From Andrena cerasifolii (taxonomy: Eukaryota; Arthropoda; Insecta; Hymenoptera; Andrenidae), in NCBI RefSeq assembly GCF_050908995.1, contig NC_135133.1, positions 620,001 through 684,000 on the forward strand: 64,000 bases of DNA, read 5' to 3'. The translations under genes were made by a program, and so were the position numbers. This document shows positions 8,548 to 20,494 of this stretch, piece after piece (positions within the stretch are counted from its first letter, which is position 1; every line of letters starts with the position of its first letter). The notes beneath the pieces were generated by a model. That model did not search any database. It saw nothing but the letters and a program-made list of their open reading frames with translations, and had not been told where the DNA came from.

Positions 8548-11500
8548 TTACAACGGAATTTTATAATGTCCCCAGGGCAGAGTGTCGGTCGAATCGGGTA
8601 CGATATACCGCTTATCGTCGTATGGACTTAGAGCGATTTTGGATTCTGAAATGGTGTACACTTTATGCAATTTAGACCGTATGCATGATTGTCTGCGAAC
8701 CATTTCGATCTCCTTTTGCAAACACTGCGCGTAGTCGTCGAAAGTTATCGTTCTGGCTATGACGTTGGTCTTGACGCCTTTCGCTTTTTTCGTATCTTTT
8801 TTACCGTCTACGCGAAGTGCATACATTTTCGCTCTAAGACCTACGAATTCGGTCATTATCATCCCATTATTTTCGTCCTTCATCAGCCCCGGAACCTTCT
8901 TATTTAAGCGCGGCATATTATATGTATTGTCAGTAGGATAATCGCTTGTGTCGAATCTATCGATATTGCGTTTCACGGACTCGTAGATATCATCGCATCG
9001 AATGTGATAGATGAGGCTATCAGTGTCTGTGTATAGAATTTTACATTTTTGGCCATATAGTGGAGACATGTACTCGTGATGAAATTCGTACAAACAAATC
9101 TTTGATATGTCTAGAATGCACAATTCAACAGCTATTAAATTTTCCGAAAAAACACTTCTGCTGTGGAAATTCGGTTTCGCGATCATTGCCTCCGCGCCAT
9201 ATCGCCCTTCCCAATGTGTTAAAAGTTTTACGTCCACCTGATTTCGCACATTTTCCATAGTTTTACCGAATACTGCGTTGTTCATCAATTTGTACAAATT
9301 TTTTTCAAAGTCGTTTGTCGCGCATGTTCTAAACCGTGTATTGAGTTCGATGTAATCGCGGAGCCAGGGAGATTGAGCGAATTGAAGCGCGCGGTGTATC
9401 TTTGTAATACGAAGACCGTGACTCGTGCACTGCTGCAGGTTGCGATAATGGATAACGTAACGCTGCTTATCGTATACCGTCGCGAGTAACTTGTCCTGCC
9501 TGCTGCCAGGTGGTTTGGCACGCGTCGGGCAGAACGGTAGATCGGCGTGAGCGTCATGCAGACGTTGCGGATATTCCAGATCTACCTCGAGAATGTATCC
9601 CGTGGGCGAATCGACAGCGATCGAAGACACGTCAAAATTTGCGACATCTTCGACCCATTGAAATTTGGCGTATGGTAGGGGCTGGCACATTGCCCATCCG
9701 TACAAATTGTTCACGTCAAAGTACATCAAGTACGATGACTGTTCCGATGGGTTGTAAGATGACATGTACTTGTTATTGGCGTGTGCGTATCTTCCGGAAC
9801 ATTGGCTTAAACCGCCACGTATACCGCGTTCGATAAACATGACCATATCAACGTCTGTGAGCAATTCGAATGTAATTTTGGTATGTTTTAGCATGGCATC
9901 CCACGTAAAGCCAGGTAAAGTATAATAATGCGCTAAATCTAATCCGTAACTCTTGATACAACTTTCGTGAAAAATTTCAAAAATATCTGCCAATAACAAG
10001 ACATCTGTTTTCAAATACAAGTCGCTGTATTCGCCCAAAGTTCTAATCCCCAAACGCTGCCAGACAATCTCGGCGTGCGCGTAATCGCTCTTGGATACAG
10101 TCTCACCCGTTAACGAACTGTAGAATGACTCGCGCGGTGGTAAGCATGGATCCTGCAGCTTGTTCGCGCAATCAAGGTATTCGTATGGAAATACACCCTT
10201 TCGCGTCAATAAATTGAAATCTTCGATGGATAATGTTTCAAATTCGGATCGTAAAATTTTTAATTTATCCGCGCTAAGAAAAGATGCTAATTTGTTGAGA
10301 CTGGTATTGAGAAATTTGTACGAATCGATGAATCGCAATTTAATACATTTTCGCGAGTCTGAGTCAGCCGTATCTTCAACATTTTTTGTGAATGAAATGT
10401 ACTTTTCTTTCGTTATGGGCAATACGTCAACGCTGCCTTCGAAAGCGGTAGCTATTTCCTCGATAATGAAATGCGAATCGTAGCCGGATAAATTATGGAA
10501 AACTATGGGGATGTAAAACGCATTTTTATAATTTAAATTGCACTCCGAATGTGCTGGGCCTCTAAAGCGTCCGGATAGATGGCAATGATCGCGAACTCGT
10601 ACATCTTCAGCCTTGAATGGTTCTTCGCAAATATGACAGTGTGTTGCATCGCGAAATGTCGTCCATTGTTCGGGAGTTAAATCAAGCATGGGAACATTGC
10701 TGGTCAGAATGGGTTTGGCGAAGTTTGCAAAATTTTCCAGTTCGTTGACGAACCATGAAACACAATCCGCGTCGCGGCGACATCGATACGTCGACAGTGA
10801 TGTATCGTACGAGCAATGCATATAATATGCAATGCTGTACACTTTATGGTGTTGATACGCGCGCAATTTACTATCCATTTCACCCATTCGGTGATTGTCC
10901 TCTGTTTTTTCAATGATGCACTCAAGATCGGCGTACACCATGAAGGGGAGCCGCTCCTTCATACAGTGGTTGCTGAATTTGAGCAGATTGTTTCCTACGC
11001 TGGGCAACAGGATGGCGCAATCATTCATTTGCCCGCAGTCCAGCGAATGGGCCTCCAACTTCTCGGCAGATCCAAAGTAGTGCATGCATCTGCAAAAAAA
11101 TCAAAAAATTTTTTTATTTAATTTTTTTCAACGATATTTTTCAACGTTTCATAAGTTTATGTACATACCGATCGCAGATGAATTTTTTTTCTCTGTGCCT
11201 GCTCAACTGCATGCTCACCACTCGGGATAAGTCCTTGATCAGCACAAAGTGCCCTACATCACCGTGCTTATGATTCGGCGTGTAGAGCAGATTGACGTGT
11301 CGATCCCTCTTTTGGCTGGTGAGGCGCAGCGGAAAGACCGTCGATCCTTTCTCCATCCCGAAAGTGTACACGTTGACGGAGATGCCGTTCTGCCGCTCAA
11401 ACTTCCCAAGCTGCTCTAGGGACATTGGAAACTCAATGCCTTGGAGATTTAGCACCAATGTATAATGTGGATATGAACTTGGCCGATGAGGGTTTCTTTC

Positions 11501-11937
11501 GGCGGGATGGAGAGCTGCGACCACTGCCGGCGCGAAGCAGGCGTTATCCTCGGATCGCACGCTAATTGTCGCTTTCTTCATCAATATTTCCCGTGGCAAC
11601 TTGAAGTGGCACCCTGCGCGCAGCGGATTGTACTTATTAACGTTGACGGTTAGGTTGAGAATCCTCATCAATGCCCATCCGCTATCGCGTTCCTGGAACT
11701 CTTCCAACGATGCCAGGGTGGGTTCGATGACGCATCGTTGGTACCACTCCTGTAGATCACATGTACCGAAGAGTTCGCAGTTCCGGGTATTGATGCTTTT
11801 ACAAGCATGTTTGTTCCCCGCCAAAAATTCGCCGTTGAACACAGGGTTCACTTTGAGGTTCTGATGTTTCCTCAAGGCGCCTCGTACATACTCCAGCACA
11901 ATGGTCCCCGCATCCTCGAGGAAGTTGCGCGGCTCGA
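8548..11937 (-). CDS. Protein-primed DNA polymerase B (PolB), one intron, 5' truncated
   Basis: Exon 2 (8548-11089) encodes over 845 aa: exonuclease motif YADLE, a Cys/His-rich insertion (CHICEEPF through HCHLSGRF), exonuclease strand NLSGYDSHF, polymerase motif A FDVNNLYG, motif B NNAVFGKTMENVR and motif C YTDTDSLIYH, as in DNA_pol_B_2 of Polintons. Exon 1 (11169-11937) continues in frame after removal of a 79-bp intron, 11090-11168, with donor GTATGT and acceptor TTTTTTTGCAG; splicing restores the CDRC junction of a Cys-His finger. Exon 1 is open up to 11938, where a mariner-like repeat starts, so the N-terminus (including any terminal-protein region) is missing. It would replicate the element using a protein primer. 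Confidence 0.9.
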
Positions 11938-12400
11938 TATACAGGGTGTCCCACTAAGGAATGGACAGCGCGATATCTCTTAAAGTATTGTCGATAAAAA
12001 TATAAAAAAAAGGGAATTGCATGGTTCGAGGGGGCCCATTTATTAGCGCGAACGAATTTTCTTTCCGATTATTATTTTAAAAGATACGATGGTCAAGTTC
12101 GGTTTTTCAAATGGAACTATTTTTTTTGAAGACCTGAGTTGATAGTGCGTTCCAAGACAAATTCAATAAGCTTTAATGTATACACTTTATTTCCACTGGT
12201 TTTTAAGATATTGCGCTTGCAAATTTACTGATTTTCACTGCAAGAAACCCCTCTGAAATGGCAAAAACCGGGGGCGGTCTTACTGACGCCACGGGTGGCA
12301 CTGCCTGTTGAAATGGATACTTACCTGCCAAAGGTCTACGCCAGAAATGGCAGGCCCAAAGGCTGGACAATTCTTTTCCGTCAGAAATGCTACTTAGGAC
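11938..12400. mobile_element. Mariner-like nonautonomous repeat, copy A (right end missing)
   Basis: Begins with ACAGGGTGTCCCACTAAGG and is nearly identical to the left part of the complete copy at 52432-53251, and more distantly to 44936-45390. It stops matching near 12400. It interrupts the Polinton polymerase. No transposase is encoded; the open frames seen in it recur in every copy and look noncoding. Confidence 0.8.
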
Positions 12401-12520
12401 AATCTACCAGACAATCTCTATATCTACACAGACAATGGAACAACAAAAAATATTGTATACCTACAAGTATTGTGAAATTAAACATATTAGAAACGCGCGC
12501 TTTCTCTTTTCTTTCTTTTC

Positions 12521-12665
<145 letters not shown>

Positions 12666-12675
12666 TTAAAATTTA

Positions 12676-14855
12676 CGGCGAATCTTAAAAATTAGGCGGT
12701 GAGAGGAGGAACACGGGTAAATAAAATTGAAAAATAATATATGTTTAAGAAATATATATATTGTTACAAATAATAATATGAAAGAATAATATGAAGGAAT
12801 AACATAGAATATAAAAAACATAATTAAAATTTATTTGGCTTAATTATCCCACTGGATCACATCATCAGCAAATAGATTAGTTAATGGTAAATCCATAGGA
12901 ACTTGCACAGGGCCAGTTTGAACTGCAACAACACTAGCCCGAAGCCCCGATACTTTATTCCTATACGTATCAAAATCAATATTTTCCGCTTTGACGTTTC
13001 GCCAAGCCACACTCTTTGGATGATACGCATGATTATTCCGAGATATAGTTATTTGTACACTATCATCATCATCGAAATCGCCTAAAAACGTTTGTTGTTC
13101 ATATCGATGCATCCAATATTCCTCATCATCCTCGAAGTAGTCGTGTAATGGATTATCGCATTTTTTAAAAACTTTTAAAAAAATGTTGCCATCTTAGCTT
13201 CCGCCTCATAAAGTTCTGCACATCGAATTTCTTCGGCTTGAACCGCAACATTTCGACAGGCCACATACATTTTCGGGCTGGATGAATGGATAACTGCCGC
13301 AGCAGCGGTGATCGTAGCGGTAGCCGGACGTTTCAAATTCACGCGCAATGACATAATCTGAAACCGAGTTTTCTTATAATTCTCAAAGTTACTAACACAA
13401 CGATTCACTAAAGTATGATAATGGAAACTTACGGTATTAATCGATTGTATTTCCATGCGTTGAACGATTGATAATATCCTTCAAAAGCAATCTTCTTCAA
13501 AACAATTTCACGTAACACAAAAAATGCAAAAAGTGTTTCAAAGAACTGTCAAAGTAAGTGCACGTTGACCACGATTTGAAGACAACTGGTCTCGCTGCAT
13601 CTCCAAGCTGCCACATGTGGGCCCATGCCTACAGTTGCATAGCTTTGCAAAGTAGGATGCCTTTGTTCTTCGCCATCTTCATGTAATGAAGGCCACCTGC
13701 ATTTTCGCTGACCATCCTCACCTTCTATACATATTCGAATTATTCACTAACCATCCTCGGAGTGCACTTATCATGTTCTTCGAATTCTTCTCCCTTCTTC
13801 TTTGGACACATCATTCGACTAGGTCACACCACATTTGATTGCGCAACGAACGTGTATTGGACGTCTATTGAACCACTTTCAACACATAACGTACCACTCT
13901 GAACGTGTATCGAACGTCTATCGTACCACTTTCAACGTCTATCGTACCACTTTCAACGTCTATCGTACCACTTTCAACGTCTATCGTACCACTTTCAACG
14001 CCTAACGTACCATTCTGAACGTCTATCAAACGTCTATCCTACCGCTTTCAACGCCTAACGTACCACTCTGAACGTCTATCAAACGTCTATCATACGTGTA
14101 TAGTTACCGCTTTGATCATGAATCGTACTACTTCTACATAATAATTACAACTATCGTCTTAATCTAGCGTACATGCAGGAGGTTGGTGGTTGAGGAGGGT
14201 GAAGCAAAACAGTTATGCATTAAAAATTGATTATATTTTATTTGTGTATTTCCCTCTGGCGTTTAGACCACCAGTTGAATATTTTTAAATACATTTTGCA
14301 TGGCACAGTGCTTTGCGTGTCAGCCACATCGCAGAGTATTAACTACATTTAGCTTATTTAGGGATTTGATATCCTCGTAGCCAATGTCCAGCGTCTCGAT
14401 GATCACGTCCACTCTCGTATTTTCATCGAGGAAATCCACGAGGCAATCGCAGCAATTCCTATTTCAATTGTTCTGCAAATTATGCCATACTATACTATTC
14501 TTGGTTATATTATATTAAAATACTTTGATTTATATTTTATTTATTTACATTCTACTTAACCTTAAGAAGGTGACAGGTTCTCAAAACAGTTGACAAACAT
14601 CATTTGCAATTTAAATTTACGGAACTTAAGAATTCTAATGAAAATAATAAAAATCGTTTTTTTTTCTATTTCTTGGAATATCATCAAATATTTTACATTA
14701 GTTGCCACTTTGCTTACATCTTAAAATTTCAGTACTTGTCGTATGGGAAGGAAAGTATTCCTTTTGTAAACACTTCCTTTTATATAAAATGCAGTTAAAA
14801 ATACGGTGTTTTATTTACATAACAAGTTTCTTGTTTATAAATTATACTTTACACG
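12676..14855. repeat. Left arm of a 2.17-kb inverted repeat
   Basis: Reads as the reverse complement of 20495-22662 with few differences. From outside inward it holds an AT-rich outer segment, a damaged copy of the 206-codon gene, a Polinton end tract with about 21-bp tandem units (ACGTCTATCGTACCACTTTCA, about 13880-14080), a fragment of the 175-aa Polinton gene (to about 14455) and a further 400 bp of unidentified AT-rich DNA. The outer border is set at ACGGCGAATCT, the inner at TTTACACG. Confidence 0.9.
12840..13456 (-). pseudogene. Damaged copy of the 206-codon inverted-repeat gene
   Basis: Nearly identical to the intact gene at 21874-22494, but a 4-bp deletion near 13193 (after the codons for EAEA) shifts the frame and ends translation early. 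The downstream half stays open in the other frame (12840-13112). Start and the putative 75-bp intron are conserved. Confidence 0.8.
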
Positions 14856-15059
14856 AGAAGGTGGTGGGCTCTTTCCATCAGGGGAGGATAAGGATGGGTC
14901 AGGAGGATGCCATGGATAACAGTCAAATGACGGGGTTAACGGTTCAAAGTAAGAAGGTAGTCGAAAGTGTCCCAATTTCAATAAAATTTGAGTCATGGAG
15001 AGAAAACAGTGATCGATTTGCCGTGGAATTATCTTAGTGTATGTTACTCACTTCATTAA

Positions 15060-15212
15060 AAACAAGCACTCACTCACTCACTGACTGAATCACTCACTCA
15101 CTCACTCACTGGCATTATTAATGTGCACTCTGTTGCACTACACTACTCACTTACTCACTCACTCACTGGCATTATTATTGTACACTCTGTTGCACTTCAC
15201 TACTCACAATAA
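15060..15212. repeat. CACT-rich tandem repeat
   Basis: Runs of CACTCACTCACT alternate with a unit containing GGCATTATTAATGTGCACTC; two units of about 60-65 bp are visible. It lies just past the 3' end of the transposase pseudogene. Confidence 0.85.
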
Positions 15213-16156
15213 ATGTTCAAACAGGTCTCCCTCTGTCTCTATGCAGTTTTGAAGCCTTCTGATGGAGGAATTGCGAACATTCTCTAACACCCCTTGTTCT
15301 TTAACAGCTTCAAATGCCGCGATTATCCGTTGTCGTAATGTTTCTACGGTATCAATTTGAATTGAGTAGACCTTTTATTTTACATACCCCCAGAGGAAGA
15401 AGTCCAAGGGAGTTAGATCTGGAGATCGTGGTGGCCAATCTATTGCACCTGCACGGCCTATCCAACGACCCGCGTAGGAAATATTTAAAAAGTTCGAATT
15501 GGCAGTTCCTTCTCCAAAAAATTTAAATACCCTTCGCCTGTCAATCTTGCTGGTAGAAAAAAAGGGCCCAAAATTTGATCACCAATTATCCCAGCCCAAA
15601 CGTTGAGGGTCCACTGAGTTTGAAAACTTCTGATGGTGGTTTCATGTGGATTATCATAAATCCACACATGCGAATTTCTTGTGTTAAAAATACCTTCTCG
15701 CGTGAATGTATTTTCGTCTGTCCACAGAATCCTTTTTAAAAAGTCTGGATTTTGTTGATACTCGTTCAAGAGCCATTGACAAAACGCCAATCGAACTGGC
15801 ATGTCGCGAGGCAGTAGTGCTTGTATACGACGCAGATGGTATGGATACAATCCTTCTTCTTGTAAAACTCGATGCGCCGTCGATTTCGGTATTCCTGATC
15901 TTCTTTCAATATCACGCACACTTATAGTTGGATTTTTTTCCACGGACTCGTTGCTTCTTGTTCTTCCTCTAGTACTGTTATCAGAACGAAATTGACCATT
16001 CGTTCTTAAATTCCATGTCAACCCCGTCATTATTTTTCTGATTATAGGACGCCGATTGGGATACTTCTCATTGTATGCGCGTACAGCAGCCACGATGTTG
16101 GTGTCACAGCTCCCGAATACCACGAACATATCGTAATATTCTTCGTTGGTATACAT
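15204..16156 (-). pseudogene. Tc1/mariner-superfamily transposase remnant with DUF4817-type N-terminus
   Basis: The N-terminal part starts YTNEEYYDMFVVFGSCDTN, a DUF4817-type helix-turn-helix region common in insect transposases, followed by SVRDIERRSGIPKSTAHRVL. The first catalytic Asp is in RILWTDENTFTREG. The frame breaks near 15485. Further along, in another frame, SPDLTPLDFFLWG carries the last catalytic Asp region, and a C-terminal helix segment ends at a stop at 15204-15206. The stretch that should hold the second catalytic Asp is missing between these pieces, so the enzyme is dead by internal deletion plus frameshift. Confidence 0.85.
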
Positions 16157-16399
16157 TGTCTGCCAAATGTACGATGATAGCTCTGTTAAAATCTGTTCGC
16201 TTTCGCTCCAGAAACAGTTCTGACTGTCCCATGTCAGGTATTAGCAGTCGTGCCCCCACAACGTCCTCGAAGCTAGGTACATTATTGGTCATTTCAATAT
16301 TTGGAAAACATAAAGCGATTGGCTGTGGAAGGGATAGACAGGCGAAGGAACGGTTTCGGTTTGGCGAAAACATTATGATCATTCCATAAAATTTATTAT

Positions 16400-18740
16400 G
16401 GGGCTAAGTCCGGAAACGTACCACGGGGGCGCTATTGACAGTGCGTTTCGTTTCTATCCTCTCCGCCCTTCGTTTCGTTCGTAAAACTCGTTTGGTTTAT
16501 TAAGGGGTTAATCGGTATACTGCTTCATTATCGGGTGGGACAACATGGTGACTGAGGCGCACTGTTCTCGACCGTCAATTCAGGGAACAAGGTCATAAAC
16601 CGCGACCTTCTTTAGACTACGTTGACGATCAACGCAGTTAGTTTTTACGATAGGTTAGAAACAATGTCGAAAAAGTAATACAGAAACGTCGGAAGTCTGA
16701 CAATTGAAAGAATTAAGGTACATGGCCGGTCACTGGTGTTCAAAATTTATGATCTGGCCTTCTTACTTCGAACCGTTAACCCCGTCATTTGATTGTTATC
16801 CATGCCATCCTCCTGACCCATCCTTATCCTCTCCTGATGGAAAGAGCCCACCACCTTCTCGTGGTTTCCATTGAGCAATGACACTTTTTCAACAAATAAT
16901 GAAGATAATGACAAGCTGGAACTTACAAATATGATTATTATAAAAACAGTGTCATTGGCCAAGAGTGGGATAGTAAAATTCTCCTGCAATTTTTCTGTCG
17001 ACCTGTTGTTTGACCTCAGTGAGGAAATATGGGGTGGTAGCGGTACGGTCAGCTGACTGTAATCGCTCGCGGTTGCTTTACCTGAGACGGGGCGCAATTC
17101 AGGGACAATACGGGTTGACGTATTCCGTACGAGGAAAGGTGGGCTTGGAGTTCGATTGGCCCCAAACTAACCAATCGGGCCTGCTTATCTCTCGTGTCTA
17201 AACACGCGCTCGAATTTCAAAACAAAAGCACGCGTCGACGTATTCCGTGCGAGAGGAGGTGAGGCTTGTGGAGGCGATATTGCTGTGAAGAGGGCCTTTT
17301 CAGGACAGTGGCCGTTTGGGAGGGATGCAAGGCAGATTGGTTAGTTTGGGGCCAATCGGACTTCAAGCCCACCGTCTCTCGCACGGAATACGTCGACGCC
17401 TGTTTTTCTTTTGAAATCGAGCGCGTGTTTATACTCGAGAGAAAAGGGATCCGTCTTTAATTTGAAGGTAGGACGAAACAGGCGGGACTACGCGCAGTCA
17501 GCAAACTATATGCTTTCTTTCTTCCTGTGTCTCTTCGCGAGCCACATTGATGTTGAATAATACTTTTTAATTGGTAGTTGCCAAAAATTAATCAGGCTGA
17601 TCGGCCAGAGCATTTCGCGAGGGTCGCGGTTTATGACCGTATTGTCCCGCTAGTCAACGGTAGACAACGGTTTCCTACAGTTTTGGGTAATTTATGGCCT
17701 AGTTGGTTCCGCCTCGTAGCAGACGTGAACTCAGGGTATCGGAAAAGGGAAACAGGATTTTTTCTTTATAGCAACTCGAAGACTTTCTGTTTCTCTTCTC
17801 TTCGGACCCTTTCGAACCGAAACACGTGGTGTCTGCTGCCTACCTCGAAGCAATGGGTACATTGGCAGTAAAAGGACGGAACGCAGACTTTTGTAAAAGT
17901 GCACGATTTTAAAAGACATGCAATAAAAGAATACATAAAATTAGTATTCAGAAGTCGTTATTTAATCCTCTGAATGTTATTGTTATAAGCGAGCTGTTTT
18001 ATTACTTAAAGTCAGACAATGTTTGATAGTTATAACTTTCATTAAAAGTCTGGCAAAGGATTAGACAAAGAGTCGATACGAAGTTGCCGTCGACTCTTTC
18101 GTTTCCTCTCGCTCGCTCATTGGGTTTTCTCACTCGCGCCATTGGTCGCGCGGAATAGTGTCCACAACGCGTTAGCAGCCCGCCGCCAGCCCCGTTCGTA
18201 GGGCTGGTAAGGAGGATTTATTGTAGTTGAAATTTGGTTTTTAGGGTGGGTTAACCTAATCTCCACAACTCGCGGCGAAAGTGTCAAGAGAAAAAAAGAC
18301 CGGGTAAGCTGTTCATTCAATGGTAACGTAAGAAATGTACACTTTTGCCAATGAATGAACGGCAGTGAGGACAAATATTGAATACACGGAATTAATGCCG
18401 TATAAGTTATGAGTAAAAAGAAAATAAAAAGAAAAATAGGCGTTAATTTTTCGTATTACATGAGCAACGTTCATTCACTGGGGAGTTTTCATTCACTGGA
18501 CAGGTCACCCTACAGATGATTTTTTATCTCGGGAACTATTTATCGTATTTACTCGATTCCTTTTTATTTTAATCGAGAAGAATCGACCTTTTTGAATAAT
18601 TTTTTTCAGGTTGAAAAATCATTTTCACAATAATGAGAATTATAAACCAAGTTTTATTTTGCAAATTTCGGCTCGAGGTCACGATTTTTAAAATACCCCT
18701 AAAATACTACCATATTCGCTGAAGTGTTCTTTATAAAATA
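16400..18740. other. Gene-free stretch with a small inverted-repeat element
   Basis: No supported gene. An inverted repeat with arms about 17127-17190 and 17328-17397 (containing GATTGGCCCCAAACTAACCAATC) plus a repeated GACGTATTCCGTGCGAGAG motif is visible; the same motif recurs near 46270, so this is a dispersed MITE-like family. The rest shows no recognisable content. Confidence 0.5.
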
Positions 18741-19290
18741 AGGCTACATGGCGTGGTACTGCATCATTTTGGTGTTACCGCTCATATTCAACGTTGTAGT
18801 CAGTTGTGGGCTCCTTTCAACAGGAGAGGATAATATGATCATTTCGAATGACGGCGTTAAGGGTAGCAAGTAAGAAAGCGGTCGAAACTGTTGCATGTTG
18901 AAAACAGTAATCTTCATCAGATTTGTGCTGAAAACAGTCATGTCATCTTCAAAATCAAAAATCGAAAAATTCAAAGCCTTGTAATTTTTAAACAAATTCG
19001 AAATCGGCAAAACAATGACTTAAATCCCCCATAACTTAACGAGGACTACATCATATTCCGTTTAAAACAAATTTCCAGATATCAAGGGAAAAAAGTGGTC
19101 AATTTGGCGTGGAATGACCCATATGTTTTTGTTTACCATAGATTAAAAAATGTATTTTACAAATAGTAGTTTACTTTTACAGTTACCATATAAATTTTTA
19201 ACTAAATTTCAATTCGATAAATTACTTTCATTTATCCAAATTTCCTTATCAGCTACAATCGCTAATTCATACGCTTGTTTTTTTTTATAG

Positions 19291-20340
19291 GAATTGTACG
19301 CGGCAATACTTCTGGCAGGGCTAGCATTAGGAATATTTATTTGCGTTCTCCCAATGTACATAGGCGAGATATCGTCACCAGCGACACGTGGTGCTGCATC
19401 ATCTTTGGTAGGCATTATATACAATACCGGCATTCTTGTGACATTCATAGTTGCCCCGCATCTCTCGTTATCTCTGACTTATCTCGTCGTTAACATTGCT
19501 TTCGCAATCGCCAGTTGCTTTATGCCCGAGTCACCGTACTTCCTGATCATGAGAAATAGAGTGGACGAAGCGGAAGACGTGTTGGAAAAACTAAGAGGGA
19601 AAGCCGACATTTCTGAAGAATTGCAAACGATGGTTGACTCCCTATCGAAAACAGAGAAAGACGTGGTAAAGAGTGGAACTCTGAAGGACATGTTTGCATC
19701 GCGTGGAAAGTTACGTGCCCTCATTATTATACTGCTGTTTACCGTGATGCACAATTTCGATGGTTTCTTTATAATTGTCATATACGGTCAGCTCATCTTC
19801 AAATCAACCAGCAACTTGATGTCTGACTATTCGATGAATATTGTTATCGGTGTAACGCAAGTGGTCTCCTCCTTTCTAACTACATTTTTGGTCGACAAAC
19901 TTGACCGTAAGCCATTTATTCTCGCGTCGGGTATTACAGCAGCTATTTGTGATCTCATGATTAGTGTTTTCTTTTACGCGGAGGAATACTTGAATTTGAA
20001 CGTACAGATGTACACTTGGGCACTACTTCTATCTTCCATAATATTGATTTTCACTTTCAATTGCGGATTGGTCTCTTTACAGATCATCCTAATGTCAGAA
20101 ATCTCTGCTACCGAGGTCAAAGCGATGGGCACGTGTCTCGTAGGTGTAATTGGTGGGGTGTTAGGTACTATAGCGACTAAACTTTACATATGGGTAGCTA
20201 TAAATTTGAACTATGGTCACTCACTACCATTTTTAGCGTACTCTGTAGTCGTTGCAGCTTGCACACTAATTCTGTTTCGCATTACGCCAGAGACGAAAGG
20301 TAAAACGTTCGTAGAAATTCAAAGAGACTTAAATACATGA
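19291..20340 (+). CDS. Sugar transporter (Tret1/MFS type), terminal exon only
   Basis: An open frame of about 350 codons follows a polypyrimidine tract and TATAG acceptor at 19281-19290 and ends at TGA 20338-20340. The translation has the MFS sugar-transporter signatures: MYIGEISSPATRGAASS, PESPYFLIMR after the sixth helix region, the charged cytosolic loop, a degenerate DKLDRKP loop and the C-terminal PETKGKTF. It resembles insect facilitated trehalose transporters. About the first three helices are missing, so upstream exons must lie elsewhere or be lost; upstream here is only transposon debris. The frame has no stop over 1 kb. It sits between the 2.17-kb inverted arms, either as a captured gene piece or as a host gene invaded by repeats. 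Confidence 0.85.
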   Translation, partial: ELYAAILLAGLALGIFICVLPMYIGEISSPATRGAASSLVGIIYNTGILVTFIVAPHLSLSLTYLVVNIAFAIASCFMPESPYFLIMRNRVDEAEDVLEKLRGKADISEELQTMVDSLSKTEKDVVKSGTLKDMFASRGKLRALIIILLFTVMHNFDGFFIIVIYGQLIFKSTSNLMSDYSMNIVIGVTQVVSSFLTTFLVDKLDRKPFILASGITAAICDLMISVFFYAEEYLNLNVQMYTWALLLSSIILIFTFNCGLVSLQIILMSEISATEVKAMGTCLVGVIGGVLGTIATKLYIWVAINLNYGHSLPFLAYSVVVAACTLILFRITPETKGKTFVEIQRDLNT

Positions 20341-20494
20341 TGATTATTGGTATTTTTTGTGTCTACGCCGTAAACTCTACGACAACGCGTGCACGATGAA
20401 TTAATTTCACAATCATGTCTGTGATAAAATGCAGGGAGCACTTTACAAATAAGTTCAGAAAGTAAATCTCCGTTGCTTTTAAATGTTGCGACGA

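Larger units (their letters stand above)
292..11937. mobile_element. Maverick/Polinton element, truncated on the right
   Basis: The region holds the diagnostic Polinton set: protein-primed DNA polymerase B, retrovirus-type integrase, adenovirus-type cysteine protease, FtsK/HerA-type packaging ATPase and double and single jelly-roll capsid candidates. Genes lie in two main blocks, leftward 814-4896 and rightward 4994-8235, with the polymerase convergent to the second block. Most frames are open, so the copy is fairly young, but one gene is frameshifted (5741-6775) and the polymerase N-terminus is lost at 11938, where a mariner-like repeat begins. No second terminal repeat is seen directly after the polymerase. 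Confidence 0.9.
14856..16862. repeat. Nested element with about 105-bp inverted repeats around a transposase remnant
   Basis: The sequence from 14856 to about 14960 (starting GAGAAGGTGGTGGGCTC) reappears inverted at 16758-16862. A third, diverged copy lies near 18812-18890. The pair encloses the Tc1/mariner pseudogene. The left repeat abuts the inner border of the 2.17-kb arm. Confidence 0.75.
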
